Positions 35,728-45,125 of a DNA stretch of 64,000 nt are shown piece after piece (position 1 is the first letter of the stretch; every line of letters begins with the position of its first letter). Where the stretch lies: the NCBI GenBank assembly GCA_052170475.1, contig JBQNAL010000007.1, forward strand, positions 1-64,000. Reading direction: 5' to 3'. The DNA comes from CAJPQU01 sp052170475. Its GTDB lineage: Bacteria > Bacillota > Negativicutes > Selenomonadales > Selenomonadaceae. A program made the position numbers and the translations under genes. The notes under the pieces are model-generated. The model was not told the DNA's origin. It saw nothing but the letters and a program-made list of their open reading frames with translations, and ran no database searches.

Positions 35728-35999
35728 GCGAGTATTCTATTTTTTTTAGCAAACGTGCAAAAAAAGAACTGCTAAAAATAGATAAGCCTATTCGGCGGAC
35801 GATCGTTTCATGGATAGAGAAAAATATCAAAGGGACAAGGAATCCAAGGCTTCACGGAAAAGCTTTAATGGGCGATCTGAAAGGGTACTGGCGATACCGC
35901 GTAGGAAACTACCGAATCATCGCAGAAATTCGCGATGAAGAATGGATTGTGATTGCTGTCTCTATTGCACATCGAAGTAGTGTCTACGAGGAACTTTAA
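35724..35999 (+). CDS. RelE/ParE-family toxin
   Basis: A 91-residue toxin of the RelE/ParE superfamily. YSIFFSKRAKKELLKIDKP, the NPRLHGKALMGDLKGYWRYRVGNYRIIAEI core and IAHRSSVYEEL at the end match RelE-type mRNA interferases that cut mRNA in the ribosomal A site. The conserved basic residues and C-terminal Tyr are retained, so it looks active. It is coupled to the antitoxin by ATGA overlap and followed by a terminator. Confidence 0.88.
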   Translation: MSEYSIFFSKRAKKELLKIDKPIRRTIVSWIEKNIKGTRNPRLHGKALMGDLKGYWRYRVGNYRIIAEIRDEEWIVIAVSIAHRSSVYEEL

Positions 36000-36062
36000 G
36001 AAACGAAAAGGTAACTTATTACAAAATCAAATGGTGTGAGCCAGAGAACCGTACTCGTTGAG

Positions 36063-36092
36063 AAGGTTCCGCGCGAGAGCGCGGAGCCTTTT
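36063..36092 (+). terminator. Terminator after relBE
   Basis: An AAGGTTCCGCGC/GCGCGGAGCCTT stem with a GAGA loop ends in TTTT. It may also serve the converging minus-strand genes. Confidence 0.8.
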
Positions 36093-36183
36093 GGTATGCC
36101 GATTTTATGAGCGATACTGACGAGAGAGCTGCATGCCGTTTCGTATCTTTTGGCGCCATCGTTGTTTTGTCGCCGATTTCCTT

Positions 36184-36750
36184 TTACGCGGCGGCGAAAA
36201 GCCCCAAGAGGAGTCCTAAGACACCGGAGGCGAAAAGAACCTTGATGACGCTGACTTTTTTTCGCACAGCGACGAGGGAGAGGGCGAGGATGAGGGCGCT
36301 TTTGCTGTCGATGCTACGCCAATCGCTCGGCCGTGTTTCCGTGTTCCAGAGAGCCAAGAAGAGGAAGCTGAGTCCGGCGGTCAAGATGAGGGCGACGACG
36401 GCGGGGCGCAGCCCGTTGAGTGCGCCGCGGATGGGGCCGATGTCCCCGTAGCGAAAGAAGAGCCGCGCGAGGAGAAGCCCCAAGAGGAAGGAGGGCGCGG
36501 CGAAGCCAAGCGTCGCCGCGACGGCTCCGCCGATGCCTGCCACCTTCATCCCGGCGAAGGTGGCAGCATTGATGCCGATGGGGCCGGGGGTCATTTGGGA
36601 AATGGTGAAGATGTCGATGAATTCCGAAAGGGTGAGCCAGTGGTAGGTATCCACCACGCTGGCCTGGATGAGGGGCATGGAGGCGTAGCCGCCCCCTACG
36701 CAGAAAAGGCCAACCTTGGCAAATTCCCAAAAGAGCAGAACGTAGAGCAT
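36184..36750 (-). CDS. Chromate transporter, half-size subunit 2
   Basis: A 188-residue CHR-family membrane protein. FAKVGLFCVGGGYASMPLIQ and ISQMTPGPIGINAATFAG are the conserved CHR motifs. About five or six TM helices are present. Two half-size CHR genes in tandem act together as one transporter in other bacteria, moving chromate or a related oxyanion; the natural substrate here is unproven. AGGAGG lies 5 bp before the ATG. The start is 9 bp after the stop of the partner gene. Confidence 0.88.
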   Translation of the reverse strand: MLYVLLFWEFAKVGLFCVGGGYASMPLIQASVVDTYHWLTLSEFIDIFTISQMTPGPIGINAATFAGMKVAGIGGAVAATLGFAAPSFLLGLLLARLFFRYGDIGPIRGALNGLRPAVVALILTAGLSFLFLALWNTETRPSDWRSIDSKSALILALSLVAVRKKVSVIKVLFASGVLGLLLGLFAAA

Positions 36751-36759
36751 GGCCGCCTC

Positions 36760-37332
36760 CTAATCGTAACGGTGATCGCGCAGGAAGAGAAGCCCGAGGA
36801 GCCCGTCCGCCAGCACCAAGAAGATGATGTTGAGGTCGAGGAAGAGGTGGGCGGCGAGGGTGCCTCCCAAGAGGAGGAGGGGTAGGAGGAGGCGCTTTTC
36901 CAGCTGCTTTTTCAAGAGGTCGATGGCGACGTTCACGATGAGGGCGGTGGCGCCGCACTGCATTCCCTTGAGGAGAAGCTGAATGTAGGGATTGGCGGCG
37001 AAGGCATCGTAGGCGGCGGAGAGGAGGGAGAGAGTGAGTAGCGGCGGCAGGATCGTGGCGGAGAGCGCCACCACCGCCCCTTTTACTCCTGCCATGCGGT
37101 AGCCCAAGAGGATGGAGGCGTTCACGGCGACGACGCCGGGCATGGATTGGGCGATGGCGACTAAATTCAAGGTTTCCTCGTCTTTTAGCCAGCCGTATTC
37201 GTCCACATATTTGCCCTTCAAGAGGGGGATGATGACAAAGCCACCCCCCACGGTGAAGGCGCTGATGAGAAAGGTCGAGGTGAAGAGGGCGCGGTAAAAA
37301 TGGCTGCCTTCTTTGGTCGGCGATGGTGTCAT
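36760..37332 (-). CDS. Chromate transporter, half-size subunit 1
   Basis: A 190-residue CHR-family protein, upstream partner of the preceding entry on the minus strand. Motifs: FLISAFTVGGGFVIIPLLKGKYVDEYGW and VAIAQSMPGVVAVNASILLGY (given here in parts). The pair most likely has opposite membrane topologies, as known for split CHR transporters. GAGGAGG precedes the ATG. No regulator is adjacent. Confidence 0.88.
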   Translation of the reverse strand: MTPSPTKEGSHFYRALFTSTFLISAFTVGGGFVIIPLLKGKYVDEYGWLKDEETLNLVAIAQSMPGVVAVNASILLGYRMAGVKGAVVALSATILPPLLTLSLLSAAYDAFAANPYIQLLLKGMQCGATALIVNVAIDLLKKQLEKRLLLPLLLLGGTLAAHLFLDLNIIFLVLADGLLGLLFLRDHRYD

Positions 37333-37444
37333 GGGGGGTCCTCCTCAAGGATGGTCTATCTCGCTTAGTATACGGCAGGAAAAGGCTCTATGCAAGGGGC
37401 GTGGGGAGAGGATGACGAGCTTCTATCCGGGGGCGCGCAAAGAG

Positions 37445-37497
37445 AAAGACCGCAGGAGAATGCGTACCACAATAGGTGATCGCCGTCTGCGGTCTTT
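37445..37497 (-). terminator. Terminator after the HD-GYP gene
   Basis: AAAGACCGCAG pairs with CTGCGGTCTTT around a 31-nt loop. Read on the minus strand it ends in TTTCTCTTT, 20 bp after the stop. Confidence 0.65.
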
Positions 37498-37516
37498 TGA
37501 CGTTCGTGTCGAGGGG

Positions 37517-38704
37517 TCAAGAGGCCGATGCGGAAGCATCGGGGACGGTTTCCGTCCGATTTTTGGATGTGTCGTACCCTTCTAAGAGCTGTGCCGGGTC
37601 GAAATGGAGCCGATAGCAAAGGGGGAAGAGTTCCATGTCCTCTACTACGGTCTGCACGGTGCCGCTCGGGCAGTCCTGAAGATCCACGTCGAAGGGCGTG
37701 GACAGCAACTTTTGATCCGTGTCGGCAAAGACGCAGATCTTCGGCGTCATGGTGCGTCCAAATTCCGATTTTTTGACGATGGCGTAGCCCATCGTGGTCT
37801 TGAGCACTGTTCCCGTCGGGTAAATGGCCACGTTATTGAAAAAGAGGCTGAGCAGATCTAAATCGAACTGCCCCACGGAGCAGCGGGTCATGATGCGGTG
37901 CGCGATGTGGGGCTTGTAGGCCGGTTTGTAGGAGCGCTGCGTGGTAAGGGCGTCGTAGACGTCGGCGATGGCGACGATGCGCGCGAAGCGGTGGATGTTG
38001 TTCCCCATGAGGTGACGGGGATAGCCCTGACCGTCTAAGTGTTCGTGGTGCTGCCCGGCGATGACCGTCAAGAGTTCGGCGTTTGGGATCGGCAGATGCT
38101 TGAGCTTTTCCTCCCCCAATTCCGGATGGAGCTTCATGAGGGAAAATTCATCGGGGGTGAGCCGCCCCTTTTTCGTCAGGATGTCGTTCGGGACACCGAC
38201 CTTTCCAATGTCGTGGAGAAGTCCGCCTAAGACAAGGGTCAAGAGGTCGGATTTCGCATAGCGGCACAAGGAGCCAAGCATGGTCGAGAGGACGGCCACG
38301 TTGACGCTGTGGGAAAAGGTGTAGTCGTCGTGGCGGCGCAGATCCGAGAGCTGCACCAAGTTGTTTCGATTGGACAAAATATCGCTCAAGACGTTTTCAG
38401 AAACGCTTGCCAGCGGCCCGATGTTCAGCTCGCCGGTGGCCTCCAACTCGTGAAAGGTGTCGTAGACCTTGTGGAGAGCCTTGATCCGCGTCCGTTCCTC
38501 TACGATGTCGTCGGGGGGCTTCGGTGTGAAGGCCGAGGACACAGAGGTGACAGCGAGACTGGTGATGCCTAGTTTTTTCAGGCGGGCGATGTATTGTTCG
38601 CTGACCGCCGTGCCTCGCGTCAGGTAGCTGGCGCCCTTTGTATTGTAGATGCTCTGCGCCGTCACCATGCCTGGCTGCAGTTTTTTGATGGGAAGATTGA
38701 TCAT
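37517..38704 (-). CDS. HD-GYP domain cyclic-di-GMP phosphodiesterase
   Basis: A 395-residue cytosolic protein. The N-terminal DUF3391-like region (LPIKKLQPGMVTAQSIYNTKG) is followed by an HD-GYP domain from about 130. This contains HDIGKVGVPNDIL (HD pair) and HHEHLDGQGYP (the GYP motif), the full set expected for an active enzyme hydrolysing c-di-GMP to pGpG/GMP. A C-terminal extension follows. The ATG at 38704 has AAAGGTG upstream; in-frame ATGs further up overlap the promoter region. It is divergent from the LCP gene. No receiver or membrane domain is visible. Confidence 0.92.
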   Translation of the reverse strand: MINLPIKKLQPGMVTAQSIYNTKGASYLTRGTAVSEQYIARLKKLGITSLAVTSVSSAFTPKPPDDIVEERTRIKALHKVYDTFHELEATGELNIGPLASVSENVLSDILSNRNNLVQLSDLRRHDDYTFSHSVNVAVLSTMLGSLCRYAKSDLLTLVLGGLLHDIGKVGVPNDILTKKGRLTPDEFSLMKLHPELGEEKLKHLPIPNAELLTVIAGQHHEHLDGQGYPRHLMGNNIHRFARIVAIADVYDALTTQRSYKPAYKPHIAHRIMTRCSVGQFDLDLLSLFFNNVAIYPTGTVLKTTMGYAIVKKSEFGRTMTPKICVFADTDQKLLSTPFDVDLQDCPSGTVQTVVEDMELFPLCYRLHFDPAQLLEGYDTSKNRTETVPDASASAS

Positions 38705-38782
38705 AGATACACCTTTGGTTTCTGTCACGCGCACCATCACGTGCGATGAAAATGCGCAGTTCTTATCAATGAATTGCATTTC

Positions 38783-38809
38783 ATTATAACATAGTTATTG
38801 CTAGGACAA
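38783..38809 (-). promoter_or_regulatory. Possible promoter of the HD-GYP gene
   Basis: On the minus strand, TTGTCC (38804-38809) and consensus TATAAT (38783-38788) are separated by 15 bp, slightly short. The rest of the 287-bp divergent region is AT-rich, without a gene. Confidence 0.4.
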
Positions 38810-38925
38810 CAAGCGTTCTCCCCCTGTTTTGTATAATTTTTATTAGGAGAAAAGACTTGCAAAACAAAATGGTTGATGGTGAAAAATAAAGAACAGCACC
38901 GTTTTTCGCCGATAGCGGCGGTGCA

Positions 38926-38954
38926 TTGATAGCGACGGCTTTTTTTGCTATACT
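38926..38954 (+). promoter_or_regulatory. Promoter of the LCP gene
   Basis: TTGATA (38926-38931), a 17-bp spacer, and TATACT (38949-38954) with an extended TGC. It rules out in-frame start codons upstream of about 38960. Confidence 0.7.
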
Positions 38955-38991
38955 GGGAAAAATGGCAGAAGTGTGGGGAAGGGGCGGCAGG

Positions 38992-40272
38992 ATGCGGAGA
39001 AAGCGGCTGAAAAGACGGCGCAGTTATCGGCGGGTAGGATATTTGGCGCTGCTTTTGCTCATCGCCTGCGGCGTGGGGCTTTGGGGCTTTTTCGAGACAC
39101 GTGGGACAAAAGCGCCCGAAGAAGGGCAATCGGCGGCAGAGATCAAAACGATCATGGTGGTGGGCGTGGATCCTCGGGAGAACGATGTCGGGCGAGGAGA
39201 CACCCTCTTTTTGGCCGTCGTGGATAAGAAGGAAAAGCGCGGCGAGATCCTGTCCATCCCTCGCGACACGCGGGTGGCCATGGAGGGGAAGGGGTACGAT
39301 AAGGTCAACCACGCGTACGCGTTTGGCGGCGAACCCTTGATCCAGCGGACGGTGGAGGCGCTCTTGGGCGCATCGGTGGACTATTATCTCATCGCCGATA
39401 TGCAGGCGTTCGCTTGGGCGGTGGACGCCATGGGCGGCGTGGAGATCGAGGTGGATCAGCGGATGTATTATGAAGATCCGTGGGACGAGAACGGCGGACT
39501 CGTCATCGATCTCTACCCGGGGCGTCAGCATTTGGATGGCGCCAAGGCGCTGGCCTACGTTCGCTATCGGGATGGGGCGGGGGACATCGGCCGCATGGAG
39601 CGGCAGCAAAAGTTTTTGCAGGCGGTGCTGCAAAAGGCTTCGTCGCCGGAGATGGTTCCCCGTCTGCCGGAAGTGGTGCAGAATCTGCGCAAATTTTTAC
39701 AGACGAATATGCCGCTGGGCGAGATGGTGCAAATGGCGTCGCTCCTGCCGGCGCTCAAGGCGCAGGGAATGACGGCGGCGCTTCTTCCCGGGCGGCCGGG
39801 ATGGTGGAAGGATACCAGCTATTGGCTGCCGGATATTGAGGCGTCACGGGAACTTTTTGCGCGCCAGCGGGGCGTCTCCTTCACGCCGGAGATGAAGACG
39901 GCGGCCGCGAAGGTGGCGGGGCGCTATCAGGCCAGTCTCCCCGATGGATTGGTGGACGTCGAGGGGACGCTCCGCTTGGCGTCGGAGGTGGAGGGAGACC
40001 GCGCCTTAGCGCCGAGGGACATCGAGGTGCGGATCTTCAATGAGAGCGGCATCACGGGTGCCGCCGCTGCCATCGGCGAGGAGCTTACCGCCAAGGGGTT
40101 CACCGTCGTATCCGTGGGGAACGGAGATCATGCGGCGCGGGAGGAGACGGTCGTCATGGCGCCGGCGCGGGCGGTGGATCTGTTTTACGGGATGACATTT
40201 CCCTGTATTCTCATGACATCCGGGGACGGGGCGGAAGCCACCGTGCGGGTGGGAAGGGATTTTAGACGATGA
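38992..40272 (+). CDS. LytR-CpsA-Psr (LCP) family glycopolymer transferase
   Basis: A 426-residue protein with a basic cytoplasmic N-terminus, one TM helix (VGYLALLLLIACGVGLWGFF) and an extracytoplasmic LCP domain. Conserved residues are in VVGVDPRE, RGDTLFLAVV, LSIPRDTRV, KVNHAYAFGG and AYVRYRDGAGDIGRMERQQ. A C-terminal LytR_C domain (EVRIFNESGITGAAAAIGEEL) is present. LCP enzymes move undecaprenyl-linked glycans onto peptidoglycan or proteins, which fits the TagO/WecB pair in this window. The ATG at 38992 has GGGGAAGGGG 7 bp upstream. It overlaps the next gene by ATGA. Confidence 0.9.
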   Translation: MRRKRLKRRRSYRRVGYLALLLLIACGVGLWGFFETRGTKAPEEGQSAAEIKTIMVVGVDPRENDVGRGDTLFLAVVDKKEKRGEILSIPRDTRVAMEGKGYDKVNHAYAFGGEPLIQRTVEALLGASVDYYLIADMQAFAWAVDAMGGVEIEVDQRMYYEDPWDENGGLVIDLYPGRQHLDGAKALAYVRYRDGAGDIGRMERQQKFLQAVLQKASSPEMVPRLPEVVQNLRKFLQTNMPLGEMVQMASLLPALKAQGMTAALLPGRPGWWKDTSYWLPDIEASRELFARQRGVSFTPEMKTAAAKVAGRYQASLPDGLVDVEGTLRLASEVEGDRALAPRDIEVRIFNESGITGAAAAIGEELTAKGFTVVSVGNGDHAAREETVVMAPARAVDLFYGMTFPCILMTSGDGAEATVRVGRDFRR

Positions 40273-42176
40273 GCCGATTGCAGGTGGAAAATCTCGGCAA
40301 GTCTTTTGGCGCGCGGACACTTTTTTCTGACGTGAACTTTCGTGTCGAAAAGGGCGAACGGGTGGGGTTCGTGGGGGCGAATGGCGCGGGAAAAACGACG
40401 CTCCTCCGATGCCTCTTGGGCGAAGAAGAGGCGGACGCGGGGCACGTTCACTTTGACGGCGCGTCCGTGGTGGGCTATGCGGAGCAGCAGGCGCATTTGG
40501 GCGAGGGAACGCTCTACGAGGCGTTTCAGGACGCCTTCTCAGACATCCGCGCGCTGGCGGAGAAAAAGCGGAGACTGGAACAGTCGATGGCGGCGGGGGC
40601 GGATGAAGCGGCCATGGCGGAATACAGCCGGGTGGTGGCGCGGTTTGAGCATTTGGAAGGGTACGATTACGAGAGCCGGATGCGCCGCGTGGCCTTTGGC
40701 CTCGGCTTTACGGAGGAAGATTTCGCTCGCCGCGTCCCGTCGCTTTCCGGGGGACAAAAGACGCGCGTGGCGCTCGCCAAGGCGCTCCTTCGCGAGCCGG
40801 ATTTTCTCTTTTTGGACGAGCCTACGAACCATTTGGACATCGCCATGATCGAATGGTTGGAAGAATTTTTGGCGGACTATCCGGGGGGCGTTCTCCTCAT
40901 CTCCCATGATCGGTTTTTCCTCGACCGGGCAGCGACGAAGATCATGGAGCTCGAACATCAGACGGTCACCGTCTACGAGGGAAATTACAGCTATTTCCTC
41001 AAGGTGAAGACGGCGCGGCGGGCGGCACTTATAGCGGCTTACGAAAAGCAAGAGACCCATATCGAAAAGACGGAGGAATACATCCGTCGCTATCAGGCGG
41101 GGATCAAGGCGAAGCAGGCGCGGGGGCGGCAGAGTCAACTCAATCGCCTGCCGCGCATTGTGCTGCCCCCGGAGGCGGCGCGCTTCAATTACTTCGCCTT
41201 TCATCCCCCGGCGATGTGCGCCGAGCGGGTGGCGGAGCTTGAGGAGGTATCCGCCGCTTTCGGTGATCACGCCGTCTTTCAAAATCTCTCGCTCCTCCTG
41301 CGGCGGGGCGACGGCGTCGCCTTAGTGGGCGAGAACGGCGCGGGGAAGACGACGCTCCTGCGCCTGCTCGTGGGGGAACTCACTTCCCCCACGGGGCGGG
41401 TCAAGATCGGCAGTCGGGTCAAGATCGGCTATTTTTCCCAGCAACATGCGGAGCTTCATGATGAGCGCACCATTTTGGAGGAAATTCTCTACGAGTACGG
41501 CGTGGACGAGGAAGAGGCGCGGCGGTGGCTCGGCGCATTCCTCTTTAGGGGCGACGAGGTGATGCGTCGAATCGCCGCACTTTCCGGCGGCGAAAAGGCG
41601 CGGCTGGCCTTCTTGAAGCTGATGATGACGGGGGCGAATTTCCTCGTCTTGGACGAGCCGACGAATCACTTGGATATTCCCGCCAAAGAGGCGGTAGAAG
41701 ACGCCTTAATGGCCTTTCCCGGCACGTTTTTGGCGGTTTCTCATGACCGCTATTTTTTGGATAAGGTGACGAATCGGACGCTGGCCTTGGAACATGGACG
41801 GCTGACCGAATATAACGGCAATTACAGTGCGTACCGAAGGGAAAAGGCGGAAACGGCGGAAGAAGGGACAGCGCCGCCTCCCGTGACGAAGGAAAAGCCC
41901 CCCGCGCCTTCGCAGGGGAAGAAATCCGAGGGCGCACGACAAGCGGGCGCGTATGCGGCTCTTTCCGAGGAGAAACGACAGGCGCTGCTCTATCGGGCGG
42001 AGGCGGAACTTCTCATGGCGGAGGCGGAGCTTCGGCTCTTGGAGCGCGAGATGAACGATCCCGAAACGCAGTGCGATCCGAAAAAGAGTGCCGCCATCGC
42101 GGCGGCCTACGCGGCGAAGGTGCAGGAAATCGAGACGCGCTACGAGAAATGGGGCGCTTTGTCCGAGGAAGGGTGA
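40269..42176 (+). CDS. ABC-F family ATPase (Uup/YheS-like)
   Basis: A 635-residue soluble protein with two ABC domains and no TM. Walker A motifs are GANGAGKTT and GENGAGKTT; signatures are LSGGQKTRVALAKAL and LSGGEKARLAFLKLM. Both Walker B motifs read DEPTNHLDI. A P-site-interaction-like linker lies between the domains, and a C-terminal coiled coil (EEKRQALLYRAEAELLMAEAEL) follows a charged spacer. ABC-F proteins act on stalled ribosomes or, for Uup-type, in DNA/ribosome maintenance; some give antibiotic resistance. The subfamily cannot be fixed by eye. Confidence 0.9.
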   Translation: MSRLQVENLGKSFGARTLFSDVNFRVEKGERVGFVGANGAGKTTLLRCLLGEEEADAGHVHFDGASVVGYAEQQAHLGEGTLYEAFQDAFSDIRALAEKKRRLEQSMAAGADEAAMAEYSRVVARFEHLEGYDYESRMRRVAFGLGFTEEDFARRVPSLSGGQKTRVALAKALLREPDFLFLDEPTNHLDIAMIEWLEEFLADYPGGVLLISHDRFFLDRAATKIMELEHQTVTVYEGNYSYFLKVKTARRAALIAAYEKQETHIEKTEEYIRRYQAGIKAKQARGRQSQLNRLPRIVLPPEAARFNYFAFHPPAMCAERVAELEEVSAAFGDHAVFQNLSLLLRRGDGVALVGENGAGKTTLLRLLVGELTSPTGRVKIGSRVKIGYFSQQHAELHDERTILEEILYEYGVDEEEARRWLGAFLFRGDEVMRRIAALSGGEKARLAFLKLMMTGANFLVLDEPTNHLDIPAKEAVEDALMAFPGTFLAVSHDRYFLDKVTNRTLALEHGRLTEYNGNYSAYRREKAETAEEGTAPPPVTKEKPPAPSQGKKSEGARQAGAYAALSEEKRQALLYRAEAELLMAEAELRLLEREMNDPETQCDPKKSAAIAAAYAAKVQEIETRYEKWGALSEEG

Positions 42177-42209
42177 GTCGGGCAGAAGTGGCGGAGAGGG
42201 GGGAAGCGG

Positions 42210-44375
42210 ATGGAGAACCTCAAGGGGTCGGTCGAAAGCGTGATCTTTGAGAGCGGGGACGGCCGCTTTTCCGTCTTTCGTCTGCGCCCTGAGGGGCGGC
42301 ACGGCTTGGCGACGGCGACGCTTCCCGCAAACGCGCCGCTCGTCGGGCAGGAAGTGGTCTTGGGCGGCGCGTGGGTGCGCCATCCACGGTTTGGGGAGCA
42401 GTTCAAGGCGGAGCATATCCAACTCGTGACGCCCTCTACCGCTCTTGGCATCGAGCGCTTTTTGGCCTCGGGGCTGATCGAGGGAATCGGTGCCGCCATG
42501 GCGCACCGCATCGTGGCGCAGTTTGGGGAAGAGGCGCTCTCCATCATCGAGAACGCGCCCCATCGGCTGAAGGAAGTCGTCGGCATCGGCGCGAAGACGA
42601 TGGAGAAGATCGCTTCGTCCTACCGTGGGCAGTCGGAGCTTCGGGACATCATGCTCTGGTTGGAGAACCACGGGGTGTCCGGGGCGCTGGCGGCGCGCAT
42701 CTATAAACAGTATGGATCTTTTGCTCTCGAGGTATTGGCGCGGGATCCTTACCGCATGGCGCGGGAAGTGCCCGGGATCGGCTTTTCTACGGCGGATCGC
42801 ATCGCGATGTCGGCGGACATCCCCGCCGACGATCCGGCGCGTGTGGCGGCGGGGGTGGAGTTCACGCTCTTTTCCATCGCCGCCGACGGTCACTCCTGCA
42901 TCCCTGAACCGCTCTTGGCCGAGCGGGGGGCGAAGCTCTTGGGCGTTTCGCGCGCCGCCGTGGCGGAGGCCGTGGCGGAAGGCCTCCAAAGGGAGCGGCT
43001 GTACGCGGCTTCAGTAGGGGCGGAGACGTTTATCTACCCCGCGTATCTCTACCGGGCGGAGTGTGAGGTGGCGGAGAAACTGCGGTACCTGCAAAAGCGG
43101 GCGGAGATTCTTTCCGTGGAGGAGCCGGAAGCGCTGGCGGCGGACTGGGAAGCGGCGAGCGGCCTGACCTTGGCGGAGGGACAGCGCCGCGCCGTGGCCG
43201 CCGCCCTTCGCCATGGCATCTTCGTCCTCACGGGCGGGCCGGGCACGGGGAAGACGACGGTGATCCAGGGCATGATCGCCGTCTTGGAGAAGCTGGGTCT
43301 CGTCGTTCGCTTGGGCGCACCCACGGGCCGCGCCGCCAAGCGCCTGTCGGCGGCGACGGGGCGGCCGGCGGCGACGGTACATCGGCTCTTGGAAGCCCAA
43401 GGGGCGGCGGACGATACGGGAGCGGCGTTCGCGCGCTCCGCCGACGATCCCATCGAGGCCGACGTCATTATCTTGGACGAAGTATCCATGATGGACATCG
43501 TGCTGACGGCGCATTTTTTGGCCGCCGTGCCGCCGGGCTGCCACGTCATCTTCGTCGGGGACGCGGATCAGCTCCCCTCCGTGGGGCCGGGGGCGGTGCT
43601 TAAGGAGATCCTGCGCTCTAAGGCTGTGCCGAGCCTTCGGCTCACGGACATCTTTCGCCAAGCGCAGGAGAGCGTCATCGTCCGCAACGCCCACGCCATC
43701 AACGCCGGGCGGATGCCCGAATGCGCCCCGGGCAGCGCCTTTACCTTTCTTGCAACGGAGACGGAGGAAGAGACGGCCGCCGCCATCGTCGAGCTCTGTG
43801 CGGAAGAATTGCCCCGCGCGGGGTGGGACGTGTGGCGCGACGTGCAGGTGCTCTCGCCCATGCACCGGCAGAGCGCCGGGGTGGACAACCTGAACCGGCT
43901 CCTCCAAGGGGCGCTGAACCCGCCGGAGGAGGGAAAAAGGGAGCGCTCCGGTGGATGGTTCACCTACCGCGTCGGGGATAAAGTGATGCAGACGAAGAAC
44001 AATTACCAGAAAAAAGTATTCAACGGCGATACAGGGCGCATCTTGGCCATCGACGAAGAAAAGGTGCAAGTGCTGTTTGAGGGGGGGCTTACGGCCGCGT
44101 ACACCGCAAATGAGATGAGCGAGCTTTCGCCCGCCTACGCGATGAGTGTCCACAAGAGCCAAGGGAGCGAGTACCCCGTCATCTTGCTGCCGCTTCTGCC
44201 GAGTCATCGGATCCTGCTCCAGCGCAACCTCCTCTACACCGCCGTGACGCGTGCGAAGGAGCGGGTCATTTTATTGGGGAGCCGCAAGGCGCTTCGGACG
44301 GCGGTGGAAAACGACCGCACCCGCCGTCGGGGCACGCTCTTGGCCGAGCGATTGGCGGAGGCGTTAGACGGATGA
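42210..44375 (+). CDS. recD2: RecD2-type 5'-3' DNA helicase
   Basis: A 721-residue SF1B helicase. An N-terminal OB-like region (LKGSVESVIFESGDGRFSVF) is followed by tandem helix-hairpin-helix motifs (LIEGIGAAMAHRIV, VVGIGAKTMEKI), which define RecD2 as distinct from RecBCD RecD. Walker A GGPGTGKTT lies near 342-350. Motif II is LDEVSMMD, then GDADQLPSVGPG and a C-terminal AYAMSVHKSQGSEYP (motif V). RecD2 acts in mismatch and replication-fork repair without RecBC. It follows the ABC-F gene by 33 bp and overlaps comF by 4 bp. Confidence 0.94.
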   Translation: MENLKGSVESVIFESGDGRFSVFRLRPEGRHGLATATLPANAPLVGQEVVLGGAWVRHPRFGEQFKAEHIQLVTPSTALGIERFLASGLIEGIGAAMAHRIVAQFGEEALSIIENAPHRLKEVVGIGAKTMEKIASSYRGQSELRDIMLWLENHGVSGALAARIYKQYGSFALEVLARDPYRMAREVPGIGFSTADRIAMSADIPADDPARVAAGVEFTLFSIAADGHSCIPEPLLAERGAKLLGVSRAAVAEAVAEGLQRERLYAASVGAETFIYPAYLYRAECEVAEKLRYLQKRAEILSVEEPEALAADWEAASGLTLAEGQRRAVAAALRHGIFVLTGGPGTGKTTVIQGMIAVLEKLGLVVRLGAPTGRAAKRLSAATGRPAATVHRLLEAQGAADDTGAAFARSADDPIEADVIILDEVSMMDIVLTAHFLAAVPPGCHVIFVGDADQLPSVGPGAVLKEILRSKAVPSLRLTDIFRQAQESVIVRNAHAINAGRMPECAPGSAFTFLATETEEETAAAIVELCAEELPRAGWDVWRDVQVLSPMHRQSAGVDNLNRLLQGALNPPEEGKRERSGGWFTYRVGDKVMQTKNNYQKKVFNGDTGRILAIDEEKVQVLFEGGLTAAYTANEMSELSPAYAMSVHKSQGSEYPVILLPLLPSHRILLQRNLLYTAVTRAKERVILLGSRKALRTAVENDRTRRRGTLLAERLAEALDG

Positions 44376-45034
44376 AGGCCGTTTTGTCGGCGCTGTGGGA
44401 TTTTCTCTTCCCCTCTCACTGTCCCGTTTGCGGAAAGGAGACGCCGGGGCAGGGCGGCTGGTGCCGTGATTGCCTCGGGTGTACCCTTACGCCTCGGCGT
44501 ATCCCCTTGGAGGAGGCGGAACGCGCTGCCCTTGGGGAGGCGTGGGCCTTGGGCCGCTATCACACGGCGCTGCGGGATCTCGTCTTGACGCTGAAATATC
44601 GGGGGCGGCGTGCTTCGCTTCCCTACATCGCGACCTTCCTCCACGCGGCGCTTGGACGGTTCCCGTTTTCTCCGGGGACGGACGCCATCGCTGTCCCGGT
44701 GCCGCTCTATTCGGCGCGGGAAAAGCAGCGGGGCTTTAATCAGACGGAGCTCATCTTTCGCGATTGGCTCGTGCAGGCGGGATGGCGGTGGCAGCGCGCC
44801 CTCCTCAGGACGCGGGCGACGCTGCCCCAGCATGGCCTTTCTGCATCGGCGCGGGCGGCGAACGTGGCGAAGGCGTTTGCCGCAGCGCCGAATGCCGACG
44901 TAGCGGGCAAGCGCGTCCTCCTCGTAGACGACATCTTCACCACCGGCGCGACCCTCACCGCTGCCGCAAAGGCGCTTCGAGAAGCCGGCGCAACGCGGGT
45001 GGACGCCCTCGTCTTGGCCAGCGACCGTCTGTGA
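44372..45034 (+). CDS. comF: ComF-family phosphoribosyltransferase-like protein
   Basis: A 220-residue protein. An N-terminal zinc motif (CPVCGKETPGQGGWCRDC) is followed by a PRTase fold with the PRPP loop VLLVDDIFTTGATL. ComF/GntX proteins are needed for late steps of DNA uptake in naturally competent bacteria and are also tied to damage repair. It overlaps recD2 by ATGA and lies directly upstream of the flagellar genes, the same comF-yvyF-flgM neighbourhood as in Bacillus subtilis. ComEC or ComFA are not in the window. Confidence 0.92.
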   Translation: MKAVLSALWDFLFPSHCPVCGKETPGQGGWCRDCLGCTLTPRRIPLEEAERAALGEAWALGRYHTALRDLVLTLKYRGRRASLPYIATFLHAALGRFPFSPGTDAIAVPVPLYSAREKQRGFNQTELIFRDWLVQAGWRWQRALLRTRATLPQHGLSASARAANVAKAFAAAPNADVAGKRVLLVDDIFTTGATLTAAAKALREAGATRVDALVLASDRL

Positions 45035-45083
45035 GGGGGCGGCAAGGTTTTTTGTCCGTGGTAGTGCATTTGTTTTCCCGGTG

Positions 45084-45092
45084 TGCTATACT
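45084..45092 (+). promoter_or_regulatory. Extended -10 promoter before yvyF
   Basis: TGC immediately precedes TATACT (45087-45092), an extended -10; no convincing -35 is seen. It lies 34 bp before the start of the YvyF-like gene. Confidence 0.4.
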
Positions 45093-45125
45093 ATGGGAGA
45101 AAACGATGAAGCAGGGGTGATGGTG

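Noticed and set aside
36314..37348. 344-codon minus-strand frame covering both chromate transporter genes
   Set aside because: Pro/Arg/His-rich out-of-frame reading; the two CHR-family genes have ribosome binding sites and conserved motifs.
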